Assembly: GCA_964020085.1 (NCBI GenBank)
Contig: OZ026597.1
Coordinates: 21,627,521 to 21,691,520 of the forward strand
Reading direction: 5' to 3'
Length of the DNA: 64,000 nt
Source of the DNA: Micromussa lordhowensis
Lineage: Eukaryota > Cnidaria > Anthozoa > Scleractinia > Lobophylliidae
Shown here: positions 23,135-33,157 of the stretch, in pieces
Numbering within the stretch: position 1 is the stretch's first letter
Layout: every line of letters starts with the position of its first letter
Made by a program: the position numbers and the translations under genes
The notes under the pieces: generated by a model
Database searches by the model: none
Told to the model about the DNA's origin: nothing
What the model saw: the letters and a program-made list of their open reading frames with translations, nothing else

Positions 23135-26100
23135 CTTACCCCCTTTATTCATATGAAATAAGTACATTTGTACTAGATTTTGTCTTAGCTACGGGCTTAT
23201 TTTATCTTGAGAACATTTTACGAGCAAGGGTGCTCGGGCAGATGGAGTAAACTCCAGGCCGTTGTGAAGAAGTGGTTCGACTGTTTGTGATATACTTAAC
23301 GATACTCAATGTGAATCGTTTCTTCAAAGTTCCGTCCTGTACAGGAAATCTGTGTAACGCGACGACCTGCGATTCGAAACCGTGCAAAAATGGTGCAACG
23401 TGTTTGGATCATAACAGCAATTTTTCTTGTGTATGCAAACCTGGCATGACAGGACGGTTATGCGAATTGCATCACAACCGTTGTGAATCTACTCCATGTC
23501 AAAATGGCGGAACATGCACAAACGGGGTCGATGCCTTCACATGCACTTGTGCACGAGGATTTACTGGTGAGACTTGCGAAAAGCGAAATGGAGATTGTAT
23601 TGATCCACCAAGCATAGCCAATGGAAGAGTTATGTCACGAAATTCACGTGGCATAATAGTATACATATGTAATAGTGGTTACAAGACAATTGGACTTCGC
23701 TTCATCAGGTGTGTCAGCGGCAGGTGGAGTGGAAAGCCTCCCACGTGTCAATCAGGTGAGTCTTTCAAAATTGTCACTATGCATAGATGACTGCATTTAT
23801 GAAAACTTTGTCATTCCTTTGCACCAAATCACGCGTATGCGTCTTTATTTCACGACTCCTAAAGGGAGTGGAGGAAAAAAAAACACTGAAATTCCTTTTA
23901 ATTTTTACATCGTCTTCTCTCTATAGCGAGAACAAAACGCTTGAGCAGGGCGTGATTTCCTTAAGGTGGCTGGAAACAGTTTCCAGTACTTTCAAAGACT
24001 TTTATTTTGATGGGCAATTATAACTATTCTATATCAGTTGATTCCACAATCATGGTATCAAAAAACTGGCCAAAAAACTGGCCATTGGTGAACAAGTTGC
24101 TATCAAGTTTGTGGCACAATAGGTTACCACAGCAACAATATGACCTGTTAAAAACAGCACTTATAACTCAAAAACGAGCTCGGTGACCCCTAATTTTTAT
24201 TATAGAATTGTAATCAGTATGATAAGATGCAACTTTTTGCAAAGTTTAAAACATTTCTACGAACGGGGATCAGAGCCACCTTAAATTTTCGAAACTTTAT
24301 TCCGCGACACTTAAATTCCACGATTTTCCGAACATTTCGTGTTTTGAATCACTTTAATTTCGCGTTTTTGAGTAACACACAATTTATTTCCTTGGCAGTG
24401 TTACTCAATATGTCTTTGAATTTAGTAAACCGACTTTATCAAAGGTACAGTAACGTCAGAATTAACAAAAAGGTAACGGCGGGACTATATGTCAACAGTA
24501 ACATAATGTGAGTCACTTAATTTTTTAAAAAAATTCGCGAAATTAACGTGTCGCGAAAATTTCACGTAATAAGGTAGGTCAAGAAAACGAAAGAGGCAAG
24601 AAACACATCTGAGAACGTGCACCAGAGAGTAACCAGTGTCTGAGTGTGTGGGAACAATGTATTTGTACCTTTGATTTAAACAAATGAAAGACGCCATAGT
24701 TTGCTTGAGAAATTTAAAGAGTGCGGAACATGGAAGGCATCGGCCCTAGTAAAATAACCTTTGACGATATGATTTAAAACTATATTAATATGCGGAATTT
24801 TTCTTCATACATCGATATGAAGACACATCCATACACGATGTAGTTCTAGCTTAGATCCGTAGCTCGAACTGCGTTAAAGATATTTTGGTATTTGGACCAG
24901 CTTGGAGCAGGAGCCCATCACTGGGAGCGTGCAACTACCCCATATTCCTGTCATGGCGTTTTCACAGACCGATCTATTTTTAGCTTGAATTTACCGCGAA
25001 TTCAGACTCCCGCAGGGACAACAGTGACAAATCATAAGCACGGACTTGATTCTTTAGTTGACGTCGGCATTTTCACTGGAAGATTAAAAGGAAAAGCTGC
25101 CGTTGTTTCCCTTTTGCAAGCTCCTAGTGATGGGCTCCTGCTTGGAGTTACTGACTTCAATAGTTGTTTTTTGTCTTTTTGACGACAGCACGTCCATCAT
25201 GTAAAAGACCCGGCAGTATAAGACAGGGTAACTTTGAGCCTCAAAAAGATGAATTCACAGTTGGTTCAGTTGTCAAGTACGTTTGTAACGATAAGTACCG
25301 TCTCAGAGGCAATGCTGAGCTGAGGTGCAATGACGATGAAAAGTGGTCACCGACAAAGCTACCTCGTTGCACAAAAGGTATTTGAAAGATCTTCTTTAAC
25401 AGATATCTGGTCTCTTCTTTCATGTACATTTAAGGTAAATTTTGTATAGAGGAGTGATTTTTTCGCAGTCAATGTGACTATATATAGTCGTTGTCTACCT
25501 ATTCTGTATTATGAACTAGTAGTAAAATCATCCCCCCCAGGCGATAGCCGAGTGGATCCACAGCTACTTTGACAATGTTATGACGAAATTCATTGTAAAT
25601 AACGGGACAGACGCTTGAAAAACTAACGTCAAATGGTGGTTCTCGTTGTTAAAATTGAGATATTACTTCACATTTTCCGAGCTTAGCATCGATTTTTTTT
25701 TGTCCTCTCGGTTAATGCATAAAGTTTTCATTTTGTCCACGGTCCCAGATTCTTGAAAAGGATGAAGATCATTTAGAGCCTGGCGTCAAATTGTAATCAT
25801 CTTGTTAGACTGATCCTGGGCGTGGCGTATTAGGATTTTTTAAATAAGAGTCAAACATCTATCTGTTACGGAAGTCCAAAAGCAAGATAAAAACGCTGAT
25901 ATTTGATGTGACGTTGACTGATAACCATCTTTTAACATGTCAGATGTGCTCATGTTGTTAAAGGCCTATAAATGTTGTTTTTATTTAGAAAGGATATGTA
26001 AAGATCCAGGTACCCCGAAAAATGGTCGCCGTGATGGAAGTTTGTTTCTAGAAGGAACTCAAGTTCGTTTTTCCTGTAATGAAGGATATGAACTTGTCGG

Positions 26101-29100
26101 TCTTAGCGCGCTCAGATGCGTTCCCTTGTGTCGTGCATGTAAGACAGGAAAATGGAACGGCACTACACCGACCTGCAGGAAAATAGGTAACTCCATTTAA
26201 GTCTTTGTGTGTATACTGACGTATGTCTTACAACCCCCAGTCAGTCAGCCAGCCAGCCAGCTTGTCAATCAATCATCAGTCAATCAGTGAGTCGGTCAGT
26301 CAGTTAGTCAGTCAGCCAATCAGTCAGTCCTTCCGTCAGTCAGTAAGTTATTTTTTCCTTAATTTCCATTCACTTCATCAGTTTTGTTGTTCTTGCTGTT
26401 CTTACATGACCAAAAAATCGCCTAAAACGTTACAGAAATCGACTTTCTTTTCAGTATTTTCAGTATTTGTTAGTGGCCACTTGCCGAGGCAAACTTGTCA
26501 TTGACGAACGTGTCGCTTTTTCTCCAGATACTTTGAGAAGTTTGAAGAGGGTTGCAGAAGAACTGCGTAAACATTTCATCGACAAACTGAGCTGGAGTAC
26601 AACTGACAGCTTGGCTCGGGCGGGTTTATCCTCCGGTGCTGGCGGCCTCGATCTGGTGTTCGTGTTCGACAGCTCGGCAAGTGTCGGAAATAAGAACTTC
26701 CAAAAAGGAATCGCTTTCGCCAAAACGATCATCGACGAGTTTGGAATATCCAACTCTTCAATGGGGACAAGAGTTGCTGTTGTTACATTCAGCTCGACAG
26801 CCAAAGTTATTTTCAATCTGAAAACAAAAGCCATGCCCAACAAAGAAGTGGCTATTGCAACTCTTGGTAAGCGAGGTTTTCTACCTTTGGGGTATACCCT
26901 CTCAATACTGTTTTAGCGTACACTCAAGTAAAAATCCTGAAGCGAAAATCCCCTACGTCGTTTGCGCATTGAGATTTTGTAATTATTATTAGTCTAGGTG
27001 TCCACAATTAGCTTACTGTTTTACAGGAAGCTAGAATTTTTGACACGGTAATAAAGTTATTCATTCTTTCATACATTGTTAGACCAAAGGTTAGGTAAGA
27101 TAAAGTCTGCATAAAGCTAAGTGACTTATCAGGCTGGAGCCTATCCCGGTTTCAGTAGCATGAAGTGACTAGGAATATTTCTACTCCCCCCTGGATAGGA
27201 TGCTAGTCCATCGCAGGGTTACCCCCAGCATTAAATTCGCCGGTACCCATTTAAACACCTGGGTGGAGAGAGGCACTGTGAGAGTAAAGTGTCTTGTCCA
27301 TGAACACAACACAATGTCCCCGGCCAGGGCTCGAAAGCGGACCATTTGATCCGGAGACGAGCGCACTAACCATGAGGCCACCGCCCCTCTACCAGTAGTT
27401 AGTAGTTAGACTAAATAAGCATGGCAAAATAGAGTTCATTTGTCAAAAGGTTTAAATTCCACCACCATTGCAGTTTTTAGTAAAAACACCTCTCAGAGTG
27501 GATATCAAATTTTAAATAAAGACAACAGAGAAGTTTACAATAGCCGTGCATGTTAAAATTACGACAGGGTGTTGCACATTTATTTAGCGACAGTTAGTGC
27601 AATCCTTTGTACGTAGCGACTTACACAGTAATTTTAACTACTAAACAGAGGAAAAGATTTAACATTCCGTTTTACGTCTAACGTTTAACTCCATTGAGAA
27701 TCTTTTGACGCCATGATGGTGCTTCACTAGACTGAGCGTTGATCCTGGGCGTGTCCCGTGCTCTGAATTAATGAACTAAAAGAAGCAATAAACTAGATCA
27801 CTCCCCTCCATTCTGAAGGTGTCAAAAGTAACTTTGACTTTCTTAATGATCTAGAAAACTTGAACTTCATTGCCGGAGGAACTGCTACACGTCTTGCACT
27901 GAATAAAACCATTGAAGAAATCGTCCCTGAGACCCGCGAGCGCAGCAAGAAAGCGCTGTTCCTCATCACAGACGGCAGGTCCAATATCGGCGGTGATCCT
28001 ACTTCTGATGCCATGATATTGCGTGATAGCTGTGATTTCGAAATCTATGCCATTGGAGTGACAGACAGTGTGGATGAACAGGAGCTACGAAGAATTGCTT
28101 CCGAACCCTTCAGGACACATGTCTTCCTACTTAAAAACTTTGAAGATCTGAACAAGCTTAAAGAGCTGATAACTGCCAAAGGAATTGGTGAGTTTCTTTA
28201 GAAAGCAGTCCCTTTGACTGGATGTTTATCGTGTTTGTTCTCATAGTCTCAGATTTGTGCATTAACCATAGACCACGACGAGTGTCTACTACAAGGGGTA
28301 AGACCATGTTAAGTAAAAGCAACATTTAACTATTCTAACTTATTGCTGGAGAACATGTCTTCTACTGACTTGAATGTCATTCTTTAATCCTTTGATTTCT
28401 TTTATGTTCAGATTACAGTGAATGTGGCATAGCTGGAGACACTCAGATGAGAAATGAAGACGGAAAGAACTTTCGAGTTTTAGGCGGCCGTGAGGCTAAA
28501 CCAGGAGCCTGGCCCTGGCAAGCGGCTGTCTACGTAAAAAGCCACTTCCGGTGTGGCGGTGTGCTTATTAAAGAGAACTGGGTACTAACTGTGGCTCATT
28601 GCTTTTTTTACGATGGAAAGGTGGAGCCAAGAGACGTAATGGTTGTAATGGGTAAGAAAAGAACAATTATATCTATTTAACACTGGACTTAGGGGTCTCT
28701 CAATGTAAGATTGGGATGCGCTTCCACTGAATCAATTTAGGTGCTCATTACAGACAAACCTGTTAGAACAGACAACGTTAAACTTTTCATCCGTATAAAA
28801 TACGAACATCCCGGTTTGTCTTTGTACAGCAAGATTCTAACGTAAATTGAATAATGCTGGATGCATGGCTTTCTTAAAACATAAAAATAGACTTACAGAG
28901 ATATTGTATGTCCGCAAAGCAAGTTCAATAACGACATCAAGTGACAACATTGATTGTCAGCGATCCTGTGCACAAATGCTTTGCCTCTTCATGTAATCGA
29001 AACTTCATTTTACATTCTCAAACTCATCAATTATTCATCAGTTTATAGCTAAGGAAATCATGACCGTGAAGGAGGTTTGATAAAGCGGTCTTAATTAGTA

Positions 29101-30656
29101 TAGATTTTGACGATTTTACTTCTCCGCTTACATCCGGATATCCAGACACCTCGAATTTCGTCAAAAATACTCCGCTGCGCGTCGTTTTTTCAACTCTCTT
29201 CTCGGTGTTTGGATGTCCGGATGAAACACTGTCACTCGTGTTTGATATATTGCTTACATCTCATCCTCCAAAACTTTACATTACTATTAACGACTTTCGG
29301 CACTTATGCTTTGGTAGGTGAGCACGAACGATTCGTAGAAGAGGGAAGAGAGCAGAATATAAGAGCTAACAAGCTCATCCTTCATCCAGATTCAAGCTTG
29401 GCAAATCTAGGGGATGCCTTGGCCCTGATTCGCTTGAAGCATGGAGTGAAGTTCTCACCTTTTGTCAGAACAGTGTGTCTACCAAAACCAACTGACGTGT
29501 TCTACGTTCGACCGGGCAAGTCTTGTGTTATAGCAGGTTGGGGGTCTTCTAGACGGGTAAGTGTAGCATGACTTAACTCAGAACTGAGCTTGCATAAGTC
29601 TATAAGGCACCCCGAGAAACGCCAGAACACCCTACAAAGAGATAACACTAAACGATAATACCTAATCCTTCACCTTGCTCATAGCTAACCTTGTTTTGTT
29701 TTGTTGCACGTGCGGACAGCCCAGGTAGCTTTACGCGCATTTCATCCTCCGCGAAACCATCACGACTCGCGCGGTAACGTTCTATCCGCGGAAGAACTGG
29801 GTACCATGTCTTAAAATAACTTAAGGGAGATTACTTTGGGAACAAGGTCTATGCGAGGGATTACCTATTTTATAGCTATTGCGTCTTTTATGAATTCTCC
29901 AGGTTTCTCCGGATGATCTAGCGGGGCCTCCATACGCCGTGCTGCAGCAGATTCGAATAAAGTTCGTATCCCACAGGGATTGCCGTGAAAATGCCACCAA
30001 CCCTGCCGCAATAAATGAAAACGTTGTCTGCGCTGGTGACTCTGGAGGAGAGAAGGATGCCTGCAAAGGAGACAGTGGTTCGCCTCTTGTGGTACGTTTA
30101 CATTAAAGCACTTGCAAAGTTCATTGAAGCCTTTGAAGGGATTTTCGTAAAGGTGGCCAGGAAAATACGTCTCCGTCTTATTTTCGTCCACCGTTCGCGC
30201 TTGTGAATTATACGTGAGGAACACTGGTTAGAAAGTCTAGTTTTGAGCAAAGAAATTTCGCGCTGCTCTACCTTTTTTCTTCTCTTAGTGAAGTGCGTCT
30301 GTGAAACTCTGTCACCAAATTTGGAATCTTCTTAAATTTTAACAACTCGACACGAGTTTCCGCTGCTCTCACGTCTCTTGATGATCGATTTGGTGATTGT
30401 CCGGCGATTTTAGTTTGAACAAACCTTCGTCTCTCGATGTTGGTCCATCACTATTGTAATTGTGCTAATACAACTCTTTATGTTTCCGCAGGTCAGACGT
30501 TCTGTGGATGACAGCTGGGCTGTGGTAGGTTTATCGAGCTGGGGAGAAGGCTGTGCAACTCAAGGAAAATACGGCGTGTACACAGAACTGAAAAATAACA
30601 TGCGCTGGATTCAACGAAGAATCAGACCAAAGAAAAAAGACAAGAACAAAGATTAA
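19982..30656 (+). CDS. Bf: Complement factor B-like protease (SP-EGF2-CCP3-vWA-trypsin)
   Basis: Exons: 19982-20066, 23330-23755, 25189-25377, 25989-26186, 26474-26866, 27819-28187, 28412-28651, 29318-29556, 29903-30091, 30492-30656; 830 residues. The first seven introns are phase 1, the last two phase 0. Residues 1-28 are a signal peptide. EGF modules span 42-73 and 80-111, CCP (sushi) modules about 118-168, 171-233 and 234-299. The vWA domain (about 358-550) has a complete MIDAS: DSSAS at 365-369, the GGTAT Thr, and ITDG. The protease begins R575|VLGG, with catalytic H616 (TVAHC), D666 and S771 (GDSGSP); D765 at the chymotrypsin 189 position predicts Arg/Lys cleavage, and Tyr occupies position 225. 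Three CCPs, vWA and protease are the factor B/C2 arrangement: a zymogen that binds C3b and forms the C3 convertase. The N-terminal EGF pair and D189 are not features of vertebrate factor B. A secreted immune protease is the best call; true orthology is unproven. Confidence 0.88.
20201..22836. mobile_element. 2.6 kb palindromic transposon with TTAA ends
   Basis: Lies in intron 1 of the complement gene. The ends are inverted copies starting TTAAGAGTGTGTCCATGAGA at 20201 and ending at 22836. Inverted similarity runs inward for about 1.1-1.2 kb on each side, with indels, to roughly 21436 and 21733, leaving a spacer of about 0.3 kb. The open frames at 21068-21325 and 21896-22084 are the two arms of this palindrome, not genes. 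TTAA at both edges suggests a TTAA target duplication, as used by piggyBac and Kolobok transposons. No transposase is seen, so it is non-autonomous (foldback-like). Confidence 0.85.
22951..23089. mobile_element. 139 bp MITE with 43 bp inverted arms
   Basis: Left arm 22951-22993 starts AATTTGGTTTTATCAACTGA; right arm 23047-23089 is its inverted copy with a few differences. The loop holds a short tandem of AGCTCAACCAA. It lies 240 bp before the EGF/CCP1 exon of the complement gene. Confidence 0.75.
23961..24284. mobile_element. 324 bp MITE with TTAAGGTGGCT ends
   Basis: Begins TTAAGGTGGCT and ends with its inverted copy AGAGCCACCTTAA. Internal blocks (for example GGTGACCCC followed by AATTTTTA) resemble those of the larger element at 44885-47267, suggesting one family. 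It sits in intron 2 of the complement gene. Confidence 0.65.
24906..25142. mobile_element. 237 bp MITE in complement intron 2
   Basis: Terminal inverted repeats of 23 bp with one mismatch: 24906-24928 starts AGCAGGAGCCCATCACTGGG, 25120-25142 ends with its reverse complement. It ends only 46 bp upstream of the CCP2 exon. The open frame running across it is not a gene. Confidence 0.7.
26235..26347 (+). repeat. Degenerate CAGT simple repeat
   Basis: Runs of CAGT, CAAT and CAGC tetramers fill the short intron before the vWA exon of the complement gene (intron 26187-26473). It explains the Ser/Gln-rich open frame there. Confidence 0.8.
27129..27386 (-). mobile_element. tRNA-derived SINE in complement intron 5
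   Basis: Read on the minus strand, the left end starts GGCGGTGGCCTCATGGTTAG, an A-box-like tRNA head, followed at the right distance by a B-box-like TTTCGAGCCC. The body has the CACTGTGAGAGTAAAG and GATGCTAGTCCATCGCAGGG blocks shared with partial copies at 4440, 40309 and 44771. This is the best-preserved copy of the family in the window. Flanking target duplications were not resolved. Confidence 0.65.
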
Positions 30657-31301
30657 CGAGCGACGGAACACCTACCTCCTCTATAATAGTGCTGTAGAAT
30701 GTATTTGATTGTAGATCCAAAGAAAGAGAGATCACGTTAAACTCTGGCGCTCACAGTGTAAAGTAAACGCTTTTTATATGATAAATGACGAGGAAAACGA
30801 CTGTTGAGTGCACAGGAGTACATTCGACTGTCATTAGTTAAAAGTTATTTTACGTTTTGTATCAGTATATGCCTCATCAAAATACTGTATTAACATTTTT
30901 AAAACACATGAACAATGCTTACAGTCAGTTACCGTCTTAAACTGTCACTCGTTTGTGATATTTAGGTTTGTGTCGAGGTGCCTCGCTTTTTCAATGCCCT
31001 GTGAGGCTTTTTCAGAGGCGTCTTTCCGTGAATTATTTTCGATCATGTCGCCTGCCCCACGTGACCCTAAGCGAATTGCAGTTTACCGCCTGGCTAACTA
31101 AGAAGTGACGTCACTAGGCAGGAGTCTGTGCCCACTGTCGTTGAATGTATAAATCTATGATCCCTCTTGGCCTCCAATCAAACTGATTGGCTATTATAAT
31201 TATACTGGAAGTAGTTGGTGCCTACGTTGTAGGCACGTCATTGAGAGTCCGTACGGTAGCAGCAGCTTTGTATTGTTTGTAGTAATATTTGTTTTTTTTT
31301 T

Positions 31302-31307
31302 AATAAA
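31302..31307 (+). terminator. Candidate polyadenylation signal of the complement gene
   Basis: AATAAA after a T-rich run, 646 bp past the stop codon. It is the first canonical signal seen downstream; a variant signal closer to the gene is possible. Confidence 0.35.
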
Positions 31308-32489
31308 TTAAACTCAAAGTATAATAATGTCCCATGTCTTTAATGAACCTTTTCAGAACAAATCCGCCAATTGCTCCAATTATGCTTCTCCTTGAGACAT
31401 TTAGCATTCTTGAACTATTAATACCCGATCATGATGACAATGATGACAATCGATGATAATAAACGAGAAGTATTAAACACTCCTAAACAGGCCAGTCAGT
31501 TTCAACGTACCTGACTTATAACACCACGGACTGCCAAACACTTTTCACTTAACTCTGAAGATTACTTCCGCTTAGGTTGTTGAAACGTCAGTCACCAACA
31601 ACGTTTTAAAGAACTACCCGTAACCCATATGATCGCACTATACGAACTACAACTTGATAGTGAGATTATTTTACATTATTTTATTCACATTTTGTTCGTA
31701 ACTCTTTCCTCTGAGCGATTGTCTGTAGTGCATTAGACCACTCGAGGACAAGCAAGTCCCGCTATGGTGGACACCAAGTACACTCGAATCAGTCGGGATT
31801 CTCTTTATTGTCCCCTGACGTTTTGCTTCGATTTATTTGGAGGTAAACCTTTATCCGTGTTCTTTTGTACTAGACGGCTTTGTCACGTGCGCTCTATGAC
31901 CTCTATCCCGACTGTTCCGGCTAGCATACACTAGAATCCAAAATAGAGGAATATGACTTTTCTTTGTATCCTGTGGGAAAAGGAGGAAAGAAAAACTACG
32001 GTTTATATCCACGTGGTACGTTACTAAAGGCAAGTGTTAACCATGGGAATTGTGAGTTTCTATCCGAGGTTTAAATCTTTGTCTTTTAAATTACTTGAAC
32101 ATATTTCTCCATAGCTAGGATCGCTGCTGGTATCTGTGAGCCTATGGTCGCTCTAGTAACTGGGACTTTCGTCCTACCATAGTTAATGGAGGCGACTAAC
32201 TATGGTCGTACCAGCTGATGCCGCTGACTTTGAATTCGCGCAAAATTAACGCCGCACCTTTTAATCGGTTTTTGTCAAATAGGATTGTGGAAATTAAAAC
32301 CCCACACCCTCTTTAACTCAGCCGAACTACTTGTTCAGAAATATACAGGGTAAACAGATATGAACAAGTTTACCTCATAAGCTTCCAATGCTTCCATAGT
32401 CATAGGCCGGACTTGCAGGACACTTTATCCAAGTCTCAAATCCTCGCGATCTTCGAAAAGAGGACTATGTAAGTCGATATATTCAATAG

Positions 32490-32780
32490 ATTGGATAATG
32501 TAATTCAACAGTTTTCTTTTTCTTAGCCATCATAGTATATGGGCAATTTTTAAAAACTGGATCATTGGAGAATGCAATTCGAGAGTTTTCATTGGCTTAG
32601 CCATCATGGGCTATGAGCCATTCTACCATGCTCTACGAATATGGTAAGCGTACGCGTGATTTTTGAGGCGTTTTTATTAATTTTTTTAAGTTTAGTTTGC
32701 CATATATTTGGGGCGTTTTTAATAAAACAATTATTCCACTCGCGCTTGCTGGAAATGAGATGATTATAGCCAATTTTTGT
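32490..32780 (-). repeat. Dispersed repeat, inverted copy of the 63.3 kb element
   Basis: Reverse complement of blocks at 63315-63582: ATTATTCCACTCGCGCTTG, GGGGCGTTTTTAATAAA-like, TAGAGCATGGTA-like, the CCATCATGG palindrome and GAATTGCATTATCCA-like, in the corresponding order. Within this copy a stretch of about 65 bp is duplicated in direct orientation (about 32491-32554 and 32560-32624). Confidence 0.7.
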
Positions 32781-33157
32781 GGGCGCCTTTACTTTTATTT
32801 TACTTTAATTTTCTAGATTCTAGCCGCAATGTGGGCTCCATTACCAGCCGCTTCTGTTCGGGAGCCCGTGCTCCTACCCTGAAGGTTCTCTCGAGGAGAA
32901 ACGTAGACCAGACTGGAGAGAGTGGCGGAAATCCAACCTAGCCACAATGAAATTAGTTTCAACAGAGTACACAAAATGATTGTTTACATTGATCTTGCTT
33001 CCACTGGACACGTGTGCAACACATGTTATAACCAATCAGAACTAAGACAGTTGTGCACGTGACTACTTTTCTCATTATAAGGCCAGCTTACGACAATATT
33101 TGGAAAGTATTCTATACTCTGGAAGATTATAAGACAAACCTACAAGAGCTAAAGAAC

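Larger units (their letters stand above)
30657..33157. other. Intergenic stretch after the complement gene
   Basis: 2.5 kb between two convergent genes. It should hold the complement gene 3' UTR. At about 31540-31640 the order CTGAAGATTACTTCCGCTTA then GTTGAAACGTCAGTCACCAA resembles the 3' tails of Penelope-like and related retroelements. Dispersed repeats occupy about 32490-32780 and 32815-32950. No coding exon is supported. Confidence 0.55.

Noticed and set aside
24892..25182. 96-codon plus-strand frame
   Set aside because: It coincides with the 237 bp MITE and ends at the CCP2 exon border; not a protein.
25540..25600. tRNA-like GCGATAGCCGAGTGG
   Set aside because: Resembles an A box only; no B box or stems follow.
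26223..26504. Ser/Gln-rich frame
   Set aside because: Produced by the CAGT simple repeat in an intron.
29107..29317. Upstream part of the 154-codon frame before the protease exon
   Set aside because: The acceptor at 29316-29317 fits the phase and the family alignment; the upstream part is intron.
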